From Bacteroidota bacterium (GTDB taxonomy: Bacteria; Bacteroidota; Ignavibacteria; Ignavibacteriales; Melioribacteraceae): a stretch of 37,284 nucleotides of DNA. Shown here piece by piece: positions 1 to 8,333 of the stretch. The stretch is from positions 1-37,284 of the forward strand of contig JAHJTX010000053.1 of assembly GCA_018829545.1 (NCBI GenBank), written 5' to 3'. A model generated the notes under the pieces. It searched no databases. It saw nothing but the letters and a program-made list of their open reading frames with translations, and had not been told where the DNA came from. The position numbers and the translations under genes were made by a program. The stretch's first letter is position 1. Every line of letters starts with the position of its first letter.

Positions 1-469
1 AAGCAAGCACATCGTTCAAACTGTCTACTGACGCCGCTTTTAACGCCGGGCTGCCAAAGTCTAAGCCTACTTTGAATTGATATCTGCTCAAAACAATTTT
101 AATAATAATCGAAATTCCCAACACAACATATACAAGAGTTGAAATATCTGTGGCTTGCGGTTCAATAATTCTTTTTACGGATTCCTCAATTATTTTAATT
201 CCAACTACGAACGCAAACACCGCCACAATAAACGCCGCTATTGGCTGCGCTGCATTATGCCCGAATTGATGATCGTGATCGGGTTGCATGCTGGAAATAC
301 GAACGGAGTACTTTATTGCAAGCGAGGAGATAATATCCGTAAGAGAGTTTACCGCTTCAGAAATTACGGCAATGGAATTACTTAAAACACCTATTGCCGC
401 TTTGATTGCAAACAAAAAGATGTTAACGCCAAGCCCAATGTTTGTTGCTGTATTTAATTCCTTCTTCAT
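1..469 (-). CDS. cation diffusion facilitator (CDF) transporter, 3' end cut by window
   Basis: Inner-membrane metal-ion/proton antiporter, N-terminal 156 residues only; the rest lies beyond base 1. Reading from ATG at 469 the protein begins MKKELNTATNIGLG and shows hydrophobic segments near residues 10-30, 33-52, 80-100 and 112-130. The CDF hallmark after TM2 is present as DHDHQFGHNAAQP (usually HPYGHxxAEP). The metal-site positions read N41-x3-D45 in TM2 (SEAVNSLTDI) and D149-x3-D153 in TM5 (SVDSLNDVLA), an N/D/D/D set rather than the H/D set of zinc exporters. As I recall the family literature, N-D-D-D is associated with manganese CDFs, so Mn export is a tentative inference. No clear Shine-Dalgarno precedes the start. 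It lies downstream of pepT, separated by a terminator. Confidence 0.9.
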   Translation of the reverse strand, partial: MKKELNTATNIGLGVNIFLFAIKAAIGVLSNSIAVISEAVNSLTDIISSLAIKYSVRISSMQPDHDHQFGHNAAQPIAAFIVAVFAFVVGIKIIEESVKRIIEPQATDISTLVYVVLGISIIIKIVLSRYQFKVGLDFGSPALKAASVDSLNDVLA

Positions 470-504
470 AACATTTTACTTCGTGACGAGGAATCCACTA
501 GTTC

Positions 505-557
505 ATAAAAAAGAAAACCCGACTTCACGATTAACTTTTTTACGTGAGCCGGGTTTA
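505..557 (-). terminator. intrinsic terminator of pepT
   Basis: An imperfect inverted repeat pairs AAACCCG..CTTCACG (514-529) with CGTGAGCCGGGTTT (543-556). Read on the minus strand the stem is followed by TTTTCTTTTTTATG. It lies 17 bases past the pepT stop codon, as expected for a rho-independent terminator. Confidence 0.7.
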
Positions 558-573
558 AATTAATAAAAATTCT

Positions 574-1824
574 CTAAGATTTTTCTTCCCAAACTTGAGC
601 TAGAGTTACAATCATTTTAACCGCTTCCTTCATATCCTGAACTGAAATGAATTCGGTATTAGCGTGGAAGTTATGTCCGCCTGCAAAAAGGTTTGGAGTA
701 GGCAGCCCCATAAAACTTAATCTCGAGCCGTCCGTTCCACCGCGGATAGCGGATTGAATTGGTTTTATTTTTAATCTGTTCAGCGCCTCAACAGCATATT
801 CTTCTACTTGCGTGTGCTGGTTCAGTACATTTTTCATGTTTCTATACTGCTCGGTAACTGTAAATTCCAAAACCGCGCCTGGGAATTGTGCAACTGCATT
901 TTCGGCTAGCTCTTTTAAGAATGCTTCGTATTCTTTTAATTTATCGTCAATAAAATCTCGAATGATAAACTTCATTGTTGTTAATTCTTCGTTTCCGTTT
1001 ATTGAGACGCAGTGAACGTAACCTTCTCTTCCGTCTGTGGTTTCGGGAGAAAGTTTTTCTTTTGGAAGCGACTCCAACAATCTTGCTGCCACTTTTTGTG
1101 AATTAACCATTTTCCCTTTTGCATAACCGGGATGCACATTTATTCCTTTAATTTTGATGTTGACAGCATCTGCGCTGAAAGTTTCTGTTTCAACTTCGCC
1201 GCGCGTGGAGCCATCGATTGTGTAGGCATATTTAGCTCCGAATTTTTGCACGTCAAATTTTTCTGTGCCGCGACCAACTTCTTCATCAGGCGTAAAACAT
1301 ATTTTAATAGTTCCGTGCTTTAATTCCGGATTAGAAACTAAATAATTTACCGCATCCATTATTTCTGCAATACCTGCTTTATCATCCGCGCCCAGCAATG
1401 TTGTTCCGTCTGTAGTTATGATATCAAATCCAATCATGTCTTTCAGCGGCGGATTTTTTTCGGGATCAATGATTTTGGTTGGATCTTTTGGAAGAGTGAT
1501 TTTGCCGCCTTGATAATTTTTGTGAATTACCGGATTAACATCTTTTCCAGAAACTGCGGGGGAAGTATCAACGTGAGCAATAAATCCAATAACCTCAACA
1601 TCTTTGTCTGTATTAGATTCAAGCGTTGCAATAACATAACCGTTTTCATCCACGTAGGCGTCGGCTAACCCTATTTGCTGCAGTTCGTTAACAAGCTCTT
1701 TCGATAATTCTAATTGTTTTGGATCGCTTGGGAACGTAGCTGAATCCTCATTAGACTGAGTGTCATATTTTACATATTTTAAAAATCTGTCAACACAGGT
1801 AAATTGATAATTAACATCGAACAT
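574..1824 (-). CDS. pepT: peptidase T (tripeptide aminopeptidase)
   Basis: Cytosolic di-zinc M20 aminopeptidase that removes the N-terminal residue of tripeptides. The 416-residue length is normal for PepT. Visible metal-site and catalytic elements are AHVDTS (H84, D86), GADDKAG (D147/D148), PDEEVG (E181, E182), TIDGS (D204) and the C-terminal GGHNFHANTEF (H387). The lid/dimerisation domain lies at about 210-325 and includes INVHPGYAKGKMVNS. The start ATG at 1824 gives MFDVNYQFTCVDRFLKYVKYDTQS, which matches the family N-terminus. It is divergent from the nucleoside phosphorylase gene, with 185 bases between them that should hold both promoters. A terminator follows it. Confidence 0.96.
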   Translation of the reverse strand: MFDVNYQFTCVDRFLKYVKYDTQSNEDSATFPSDPKQLELSKELVNELQQIGLADAYVDENGYVIATLESNTDKDVEVIGFIAHVDTSPAVSGKDVNPVIHKNYQGGKITLPKDPTKIIDPEKNPPLKDMIGFDIITTDGTTLLGADDKAGIAEIMDAVNYLVSNPELKHGTIKICFTPDEEVGRGTEKFDVQKFGAKYAYTIDGSTRGEVETETFSADAVNIKIKGINVHPGYAKGKMVNSQKVAARLLESLPKEKLSPETTDGREGYVHCVSINGNEELTTMKFIIRDFIDDKLKEYEAFLKELAENAVAQFPGAVLEFTVTEQYRNMKNVLNQHTQVEEYAVEALNRLKIKPIQSAIRGGTDGSRLSFMGLPTPNLFAGGHNFHANTEFISVQDMKEAVKMIVTLAQVWEEKS

Positions 1825-2015
1825 ATTTGCCTCTAATTAGTCTTGAATGGCGTTATTTTATGTGTGCATAATATCTAAAATGAGCGCTAATTTCAATATA
1901 AAGATGTCCTATTTTTGCCTATCAATCGTTATATTGAATTTCAAATAACAATAATTTTGCCAATAATAAAAGGACTGCTGTAAACAAGCAGCTATTTTGT
2001 AAAACGGAAATGAGA

Positions 2016-3320
2016 ATGAACACTGTTGAACTAATCAGAAAAAAAAGAGACAAGAAAAAATATTCGGAAGAGGAACTTGGATTTTTAATTAAAAATTATA
2101 CTGCCGGGAAAATTCCCGATTATCAAATTTCTTCCTTTTTGATGGCTGCGTATTTGAACGGAATGGATAAGGATGAAACCGCGTACTTGACAAAGGCAAT
2201 GCTGTACAGCGGAATTGTAATTGATCTTTCGAACATCAAAGGACCAAAAGTTGACAAGCATTCAACCGGCGGCGTAGGAGATAAAACTTCTTTAATTATC
2301 GCGCCAATTGTTGCCGCAGCCGGAGTTAACGTCCCAATGATTTCAGGAAGAGGACTCGGTCATTCGGGAGGAACATTAGATAAGCTCGAATCAATTCCTG
2401 GCTTTAGAACTAATCTTTCGTTATCCGAATACAAAAGGGTTATTAAAAAATGCGGCGCAGTTTTAATCGGTCAGACTTCAAACATCGCTCCGGCAGATAA
2501 ATTAATTTACGCACTTCGCGACGTTACCGCAACCATCGAATCAATTCCATTAATCACCGGCAGCATTATGAGCAAAAAGCTTGCGGAAGGAATAGATGGT
2601 CTTGTGCTCGATATTAAATGCGGCAGCGGAGCGTTTATGAAAGATTTCAAATCCGCGAAGAGCTTAGCTTCGTCCCTAATAGATACAGCAAAGGCTTTCG
2701 ATAAAAAAGTGATTGGTATTATAACTGATATGAATCAACCTCTTGGTAATTACATTGGAAACTGGTTGGAGGTTTTTGAATCTATTGAAGCTTTACAGGG
2801 CGCTGAGATTGACGATCTTATGACCGTTTCGCTGAATTTATCTGGAGCTATGATTTATATGGGAGGAAAAGCTTCATCAATTAAAGAAGGGATTGAAATT
2901 TCAAAAGACATAATTGCTTCCGGAAAAGCGATGGATAAATTTATTGAGATTGTAAAAAATCAAAACGGCGATGTATCTTTTATTATGAATCCAGGTAAGT
3001 ATCCTAAATCAAAATATTCCGAAGTTGTAAGCGTGTCTAAGAATGGCTATCTGAAATTTGTTGATAATTATGAAATAGGAATGTCTGCTTTGGAACTAGG
3101 GGCTGGGCGAATGGTTAAAGAGGACGTGATTGATCCTAAAGCTGGAATCGTATTCATAAAGAAAATTGGTGATTATGTAAAAAGAGGCGAGCCGGTTGCC
3201 GTGATGTACACAGATAGAAAAGCAAAAGTTGACCCAATAAAAAATCGCATTACTAGCGCGCTGGTTTTAGACAAATATCCACAGCCTAAAATGCGTTTAA
3301 TAAAAAAGATTATTGAATAA
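2016..3320 (+). CDS. pdp: pyrimidine-nucleoside (thymidine) phosphorylase
   Basis: Reversible phosphorolysis of thymidine/uridine/deoxyuridine to base plus (deoxy)ribose-1-phosphate, in pyrimidine salvage. It carries the family signature SGRGLGHSGGTLDKLES and, before it, KVDKHSTGGVGDKTS for phosphate binding. ALRDVTATIESIPLI and SIMSKK are also typical. The length (434 or 436 aa) matches Bacillus Pdp and E. coli DeoA, and residues 345-434 form the usual C-terminal alpha/beta domain. Two in-frame ATGs compete, 2010 and 2016. I chose 2016 (MNTVELIRKKRD) because the family starts there and AACGGAA sits about 8 bases upstream; 2010 remains possible. The SPFH gene follows after 26 bases, so co-transcription is likely. 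Pdp versus DeoA naming is uncertain. Confidence 0.94.
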   Translation: MNTVELIRKKRDKKKYSEEELGFLIKNYTAGKIPDYQISSFLMAAYLNGMDKDETAYLTKAMLYSGIVIDLSNIKGPKVDKHSTGGVGDKTSLIIAPIVAAAGVNVPMISGRGLGHSGGTLDKLESIPGFRTNLSLSEYKRVIKKCGAVLIGQTSNIAPADKLIYALRDVTATIESIPLITGSIMSKKLAEGIDGLVLDIKCGSGAFMKDFKSAKSLASSLIDTAKAFDKKVIGIITDMNQPLGNYIGNWLEVFESIEALQGAEIDDLMTVSLNLSGAMIYMGGKASSIKEGIEISKDIIASGKAMDKFIEIVKNQNGDVSFIMNPGKYPKSKYSEVVSVSKNGYLKFVDNYEIGMSALELGAGRMVKEDVIDPKAGIVFIKKIGDYVKRGEPVAVMYTDRKAKVDPIKNRITSALVLDKYPQPKMRLIKKIIE

Positions 3321-3346
3321 TTCACAAATAAATCCGGGAGGATAAA

Positions 3347-4216
3347 ATGGTTTTTATAATTGCTGTAATTGTAATAGTTGTTGGAATTGGTTTCTACTTC
3401 AACTTAAGAAAAACAGGCAGAAAACAAGAGGCAAATGTTTCATCGCTTGCTATTTTGATCGGTTTTCTTGTGGCGGTGTTTAATTTGTTCACTGTTGTTC
3501 CGGCGGGAACGGTTGGCGTCGTGGACTTTTTAGGACAAGTAAGCGACAACACTCTTAAAGCAGGAGTTAATATCGTCAATCCAATGGCGAATGTAATTAA
3601 GTTCAGCATTAAGACTCAAGAAATTAAAGAGACTATGAATGTTCCGTCTCAAGAAGGGCTGAGCGTTCAGCTCGAAATCAGTATTCTATTCAAACTGGAT
3701 GCTGAGAAAGCAAACCAAATTTATAAAACAGTTGGACCGACTTACGCGGATATAATTTTAATGCCGCAGTTTCGTTCGGTTGTACGCGGCGTTACGGCTA
3801 GATACGAAGCAAAAGCTCTGTATACAGCTTCCAGAGAGAGGCTTGCCGGCGAGATTGTAGATGAACTGGAAAACCTTGTTGGTCCTAGAGGAATTGTAAT
3901 TGAAGCCGCTGCTATGAGACAAATTATTCTTCCGCCGAGATTGACGCAGTCTATTGAAGAAAAACTTCAGGCGGAACAAGAAAGCCAGAGAATGGCTTTT
4001 GTGCTGCTAAAAGAAGAGCAGGAAGCTGAAAGAAAACGAATCGAAGCCAAGGGTATTGCAGACTTCCAGGAAATAGTATCCGAAGGAATTAATCAAAACC
4101 TTCTTAGATGGAAAGGAATTGAAGCAACCGAAAAACTAGCAAATTCTGCCAATGCAAAAATTGTTGTAATCGGTTCGGGGAAAGACGGACTGCCATTGAT
4201 TCTTGGAGGCAATTAG
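3347..4216 (+). CDS. SPFH/band-7 (prohibitin-like) membrane protein
   Basis: Membrane-anchored scaffold of the stomatin/prohibitin superfamily; such proteins form ring oligomers that organise membrane proteases or microdomains. Two hydrophobic stretches (about residues 2-18 and 34-51) precede an SPFH domain from about 52 (VVPAGTVGVVDFLGQV) to 215. This is followed by a charged coiled-coil (AEQESQRMAFVLLKEEQEAERKR) and a short C-terminus ending in LILGGN. The 289-aa length is usual. The start is strongly supported by GGGAGG about 6 bases upstream of ATG 3347. It is probably co-transcribed with the phosphorylase gene upstream, with no evident functional link. The exact partner protease or role cannot be read from the sequence. 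Confidence 0.9.
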   Translation: MVFIIAVIVIVVGIGFYFNLRKTGRKQEANVSSLAILIGFLVAVFNLFTVVPAGTVGVVDFLGQVSDNTLKAGVNIVNPMANVIKFSIKTQEIKETMNVPSQEGLSVQLEISILFKLDAEKANQIYKTVGPTYADIILMPQFRSVVRGVTARYEAKALYTASRERLAGEIVDELENLVGPRGIVIEAAAMRQIILPPRLTQSIEEKLQAEQESQRMAFVLLKEEQEAERKRIEAKGIADFQEIVSEGINQNLLRWKGIEATEKLANSANAKIVVIGSGKDGLPLILGGN

Positions 4217-4255
4217 ATTTGAAATAAAAACTTTTAGTTGATCAATATTCTATAT

Positions 4256-4339
4256 GGAAGTTGTCTCAGAAACCATGAGTGCTTTTATAATTTGGGTATT
4301 CCTAAATTGCAAAAGTCTTTTGGCTCTGAGACAACTTCC
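4256..4339. repeat. 84-bp element with perfect 15-bp terminal inverted repeats
   Basis: GGAAGTTGTCTCAGA (4256-4270) is exactly repeated as its reverse complement at 4325-4339. Inside, CTTTT..ATTT and AAAT..AAAAG form a second nested stem. It fills the gap between two convergent genes (stops at 4216 and 4365). There is no T-tract directly after either arm, so it is not a standard intrinsic terminator, and no clean target-site duplication is visible. A MITE or IS-end remnant, or a bidirectional terminator, are both possible. Confidence 0.75.
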
Positions 4340-4364
4340 TAAATTATACTAGAAGTCGATAATA

Positions 4365-5858
4365 TTATTCAACCAATTTCTTATTCCAGTCTTCCAATTT
4401 TTTTGACGCTAGGTCTCTCCCTCCAATGCCAAATGCAATTGCAAAGGCTACGGCAACCGATCCGAAAAGAAGACCAAAAGCGAGCACAATAATTTCATTT
4501 GCTAATCCCATTTCGCCTAATGCCATTGCGCCGGCAAAAATAAGTATAGAAATTCTTGCAAAAATTGAAAGCAGATCAGCGTGTTTTACCTTCGTGGCAT
4601 TTATAGTATTAACCGCAAGATTTGCTACGAACAATCCTAATCCAAATATTAGAATTCCCAGAAGCATTTTTCCGCCGAAATAAATAAGCTGTGCGATAAT
4701 TGTCTTCATGCCCTGGAATCCAAGAAGCGCAAATGCTTCCATTGAAGCAAAGAGAAGAATTACTATCATCAATATGTATCCAACTATGTTGGAAGGCGAA
4801 TTTTTTGATGAATCCGGAACTCCCGCAAACCCAAGCTTTCCAACTACTTTGTTGAATCCAATATTCGTAAGTAACTGCGAAACAAAGCCGGACAATATTT
4901 TTGCAACCGCATAAGAAATTGTAACGAGAACAATTGCCGCAAAAATTGAAGGAATAGAACTCATTATTTGTCCCAGCATGCTGCTAGCCGGCTGTGTTAA
5001 GGAATCTAGCGAAAGCGAATTAAGTGCGGCAATGATTACGGGTATCATTATTATTACATATAAAATAAGCCCAATTATTTTTGAAAGCTTTTTGCTTCCC
5101 GAAACTGCTCCGAAACCTATTTTCTCACCCAGTGCATCTGTGCCCGCCGCTGCAAGAACACTCGAGACAATTCTGTAAATAATTCTGGCAACAAACCAGC
5201 CTACAAAAAGAATTATTGCAGCGCTGAATAGATTTGGTAAAAATGCAAGTATTTCATTCAGCATCCCTTGAATCGGCTGCAGAATTCCTTCCAACTTAAG
5301 TGAGCCTAAAATAGCGGGAAGAAATAATAAGAATATCAACCAGTAGACTGTTTCGCTTAGCGCCTTTGAAATCGGGGCTTTCTCAACTTCTTCCATTCCT
5401 GGTTGGGAAAGCAATTTTTCGTCAAGTTTAGCTACTTTCAACAACTTGACTATAAGGAACCTAACCAACGTTGCCACAAGCCATGCAACAATTAGTAGAA
5501 TAAATGCGCCCAAAAGCTGTGGCAGATATTCAAATATCTCTGTTAATAACTTATTAAGCGGTTCTGTAACAACTGTCAATTTTAATGTCTGAAAAAATGC
5601 AATTAGTACAAATATCATCAACAGCCAAAAAATAGTTTTACTAATCCATTTTTCAATATTCACTACTTTCTCATCCTCGTGGTCTTCGAACCAGCCGCCC
5701 ATTTTTTGACTTAATTTGCTTTTTCTTAGAAGACGGTGGATGAAGGATGAAACAATCCAGGCTGCGAGCCAGCCGAAAATTAAAATAGCAAGTGAGCCAA
5801 AAAGATTCGGAATGTAACTTCCGACCAATTCATAAATCTGGTTTAAAATTTTTTCCAT
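4365..5858 (-). CDS. MscS-type TM-helix repeat membrane protein (mechanosensitive-channel-like)
   Basis: A 497-aa integral membrane protein built from about five copies of the conserved TM-helix unit found at the N-terminus of some mechanosensitive channels. Each unit has the form P-[NQS]-[LI]-[FL]-x-[AS]-x-[IL]-[IL]. Examples are PNLFGSLAILIFGWLAAWIV (about 18), PQLLGAFILLIVAWLVATLV (about 110), PNLFSAAIILFVGWFVARII (about 208), PSIFAAIVLVTISYAVAKIL (about 300) and a final glycine-rich unit near 390. The cytosolic beta domain of true MscS channels is absent, so channel gating is not established; the C-terminal GIGGRDLASKKLEDW is conserved in this subfamily. AGGAG lies about 9 bases before ATG 5858. 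It is convergent with the SPFH gene across the inverted-repeat element. Confidence 0.82.
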   Translation of the reverse strand: MEKILNQIYELVGSYIPNLFGSLAILIFGWLAAWIVSSFIHRLLRKSKLSQKMGGWFEDHEDEKVVNIEKWISKTIFWLLMIFVLIAFFQTLKLTVVTEPLNKLLTEIFEYLPQLLGAFILLIVAWLVATLVRFLIVKLLKVAKLDEKLLSQPGMEEVEKAPISKALSETVYWLIFLLFLPAILGSLKLEGILQPIQGMLNEILAFLPNLFSAAIILFVGWFVARIIYRIVSSVLAAAGTDALGEKIGFGAVSGSKKLSKIIGLILYVIIMIPVIIAALNSLSLDSLTQPASSMLGQIMSSIPSIFAAIVLVTISYAVAKILSGFVSQLLTNIGFNKVVGKLGFAGVPDSSKNSPSNIVGYILMIVILLFASMEAFALLGFQGMKTIIAQLIYFGGKMLLGILIFGLGLFVANLAVNTINATKVKHADLLSIFARISILIFAGAMALGEMGLANEIIVLAFGLLFGSVAVAFAIAFGIGGRDLASKKLEDWNKKLVE

Positions 5859-6002
5859 GTTGTTACTCCTATTTTAGTTTAGAAAAACGTTAGAGCAAAA
5901 ATCCTCTGGGATAGAAATTAATTACAATTATTTTTTCGTCTGTGGCTAAGGTCTGAAGTAAATTAAGGAAATGTGCTATTAGTTACAATTAGTATTTGAT
6001 GT

Positions 6003-6944
6003 TCACGAACTCCACCATTTTAGAACTCTTAAAGCTCTGAGTGTATTCCACCGGCTTGGCTCTCCAACTTTTTCTAGTTCAAAAAACACTTTGCCTGTAT
6101 GTTTGTTTTGTAATTTCCAAAATCCCTCTTTGGTTTGTTTGCTTATCAGTAGATCAATTGCGTCCTTTAATCTATCATCTTTTTCAAATTGTATTTCCCG
6201 CAAAAAATCCAGACCTCGAAGTACATCGTATTTCCAACGAGGAGGAAACGAAAATTTTGTAAAGTCATTTTTTATAATCCTGCCCGTTTTGTCGGATTTA
6301 TAAAGTTTGTGCTTAAGCAGAAAATCTATTCCATCAGTTTGTGCCTTTTCAATTTCTGTCGATTGAATGGCAAATTTGCTTCTTTTATATTCCCATAATC
6401 CTTCCAGCACTGATATTGTAGTATGAAATGAACCATGAACAGCGCCGATATAAATGCTGCAATTCCAACCTCCATCAATCATTCGTTTGCTCAATAAATA
6501 TTCAATCATTTTAGGAATCCTTGAGTCTCTAATTCCAAAGTGGCAAATTGTGGATAAAAACATTCCTGTAACGCAAACATCGCTGTGCTTTATTGATACG
6601 GACACATTTATCCCACCATCAGAGTAGAAACCTTCGTCAAAGATAATGCCGCACGCTTTCAAAATATTATCAGTTGGCAAAGCGTTTAATCTTTTCAGAA
6701 GCAGCAATGTATAAAATGTAGAAATCCATTTGGGGTTGTAAATTCCATTTGCCCAAGTTCCGGATTTGTCCTGCAAATCTAGGAGCCTTTTGCCCCAACC
6801 GGTCAGGTTAATTCGTTCTCTTTCTGCTCTCAAAGAAATCGGACTTTTGTTCAATAAATCGCGCTTGGTTTGGTATCTTATTGAAGCGTCGCCCTTCAAA
6901 AGCCATTCAATTTGAGTCTTATGTTGATCTAAAAAGTTGCTCAT
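6003..6944 (-). CDS. alpha/alpha-toroid protein (prenyltransferase/squalene-cyclase-like repeats), function unknown
   Basis: A 313-aa soluble protein with repeated helical-pair motifs containing GxW/GGW: DKSGTWANGIYNPKW (about 57), SDGGINVSVS (about 108), MIDGGWNCSIYIG (about 154) and TKEGFWKLQNK (about 270). The C-terminus is EPSRWNTLRALRVLKWW. Such repeats are typical of the terpenoid cyclase/protein prenyltransferase toroid fold. No DxDD or DxTAE cyclase motif is visible, so I do not assign an enzymatic reaction. Its start is 2 bases after the stop of the upstream methyltransferase gene, indicating translational coupling. It ends a three-gene unit with the flavin-reductase-like gene. No membrane segment or signal peptide is seen. 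Confidence 0.75.
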   Translation of the reverse strand: MSNFLDQHKTQIEWLLKGDASIRYQTKRDLLNKSPISLRAERERINLTGWGKRLLDLQDKSGTWANGIYNPKWISTFYTLLLLKRLNALPTDNILKACGIIFDEGFYSDGGINVSVSIKHSDVCVTGMFLSTICHFGIRDSRIPKMIEYLLSKRMIDGGWNCSIYIGAVHGSFHTTISVLEGLWEYKRSKFAIQSTEIEKAQTDGIDFLLKHKLYKSDKTGRIIKNDFTKFSFPPRWKYDVLRGLDFLREIQFEKDDRLKDAIDLLISKQTKEGFWKLQNKHTGKVFFELEKVGEPSRWNTLRALRVLKWWSS

Positions 6945-6946
6945 AG

Positions 6947-7735
6947 TTAACTTAATTTTTTCTTTAACAGTAGAGTAATATTTATTACTTCGTTTTCTAA
7001 TATGTAGTTTTCCTCCCTCTGCGCCCTCAGATACGATTCGAATAGTGCTTTTCTTTTGGGAAATTTCTCTACCAACTCTTTCGCTCGAATTTCTATTTTC
7101 TTATAAATTTCCGAATCAGATTTTTCCATTTCTTTTTGATCGTATGTCCGTGAGTCAACCATCATGAAATTGCTTAATGCTATTTGATCAAAAAACTGTT
7201 TCTCGCTCAAATATTCCGAGCTCTTAATCTTTGTTGCTTGAGAACGGTATGCATCATCTAAGATTACATAACCTTCCGGCGTTAGCGAATTTTCAATAAC
7301 CTTTAATGTCTCAATCAAATTTCCTAAAACTGGACCAACAGAACATATTACAACTAAATTATAATTTTTTTTTTTGAGACCACCAACTGCGACTCTAATA
7401 TCATCGACTGTGAAAGCGCAGCTTTGCTCAACACCCCATTCTTTGGATTTTTCCTTTGCAATCTCAATAAACTGCGGCATTCCATCTATCCCAAGAACTT
7501 TTGCATTGATTGCTTTTGCAACTGGAATAGAAACGGCTCCTTTTCCGCAGCCTAAATCCAATACCTTTAATTCTGGATAGGTTTTGTGAATTTTATTTTT
7601 CTTTATTAAGCGAATTATTTGTTCCGACGAAGATCCTATTTCCCAAATATCTTGAAGAAGGTATGGCAGATACGTGTACAATTCCGGAGTTTTGCCGTCA
7701 AGCGATTTTACAATGCTGTCTATGAGTTTGTCCAT
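6947..7735 (-). CDS. class I SAM-dependent methyltransferase
   Basis: A 262-aa cytosolic methyltransferase of unknown substrate. SAM-binding motif I is VLDLGCGKGAVSIPVAKAI (about 58-76), the acidic motif II is VLGIDGMPQF, motif III follows as FTVDDIR, and NLVVICSVGPVLGN is at the motif IV position. An extra C-terminal helical part carries RTYDQKEMEKSDSEIYKK. The coding strand has an uninterrupted run of 11 A (complement of T at 7365-7375) within GGLKKKNYN, a slippage-prone tract. It is flanked at 22 bases by the flavin-reductase gene and at 2 bases by the toroid gene, so the three are probably one transcript. Confidence 0.88.
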   Translation of the reverse strand: MDKLIDSIVKSLDGKTPELYTYLPYLLQDIWEIGSSSEQIIRLIKKNKIHKTYPELKVLDLGCGKGAVSIPVAKAINAKVLGIDGMPQFIEIAKEKSKEWGVEQSCAFTVDDIRVAVGGLKKKNYNLVVICSVGPVLGNLIETLKVIENSLTPEGYVILDDAYRSQATKIKSSEYLSEKQFFDQIALSNFMMVDSRTYDQKEMEKSDSEIYKKIEIRAKELVEKFPKRKALFESYLRAQREENYILENEVINITLLLKKKLS

Positions 7736-7757
7736 TCAACCTCTGAACTGAAATTAT

Positions 7758-8282
7758 TTATTTATGCGCGTATTTTGCGTCCCCCCAAATGCCGAGTATT
7801 TCACCGTAATAAATTCTATGATAATCTTTGAGTGGGTAAACTTTATTTATGGAGTCATCTAAAAAATTTTCTGGTTTATAATCATCCCAATAAATTTTCT
7901 TGCACTCAATTGCTAACTCGGCTTCGTTAAAAGAAGGAGCGGTAATTTTTTGAGGGGGAATTACTGTTAATTTTGTCTCGGCAATTTTATTCCCATCTCG
8001 TCCAGATTTACTGCCAAGCAAGGATAAATCTTCGCTGTAAGTTTTATCAAACGAGCACAAAGAAAAAGTGTCATATTTATTCATGAACTCAAACGTGAAT
8101 CGCGTTGGGCGCACCACTACGGCTGCACAAGGTTTATTCCACATGATTCCAAAATAGCCCCAAGCAATAGTCATTGTGTTGAAGTGTTTTGAATTATAAT
8201 CTCCCGATGTTAGAAGGAACCATTTGTTTTTCCAGAGATCATTTATTCTCACTAGAAAATCATTTATAGGTATTGATTGCAT
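7758..8282 (-). CDS. flavin reductase-like FMN-binding protein
   Basis: A 174-aa protein of the flavin reductase-like/flavoredoxin split-barrel family (FMN-binding, NAD(P)H- or ferredoxin-linked). The family pattern is seen in FNTMTIAWGYFGIMWNKP (FMN phosphate region), VVRPTRFTFEFMN and FSLCSFDKTYSEDLSLLGS. The last is the family's position of the S/G-rich loop, followed by GRDGNKIAETKL. Substrate is unknown. GAGG lies about 6 bases before ATG 8282. A strong terminator hairpin ends only about 11 bases upstream of this ATG, leaving no room for a promoter in between. Expression therefore depends on read-through or on a regulated (attenuator-type) hairpin. It is first in the three-gene unit with the methyltransferase and toroid genes. 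Confidence 0.85.
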   Translation of the reverse strand: MQSIPINDFLVRINDLWKNKWFLLTSGDYNSKHFNTMTIAWGYFGIMWNKPCAAVVVRPTRFTFEFMNKYDTFSLCSFDKTYSEDLSLLGSKSGRDGNKIAETKLTVIPPQKITAPSFNEAELAIECKKIYWDDYKPENFLDDSINKVYPLKDYHRIYYGEILGIWGDAKYAHK

Positions 8283-8293
8283 TTGACCTCGTC

Positions 8294-8328
8294 AAAAAAA
8301 TTTGGGGACGGGAAAACCATCCCCCAAT
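8294..8328 (-). terminator. strong intrinsic terminator or attenuator between DUF1761 gene and flavin reductase gene
   Basis: On the minus strand TTGGGGGATGG pairs with CCGTCCCCAA around a short T-rich loop, immediately followed by ATTTTTTT. This is a textbook rho-independent terminator, lying 6 bases past the DUF1761 stop. The T-tract ends about 11 bases from the next start codon. Confidence 0.85.
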
Positions 8329-8333
8329 TATTT

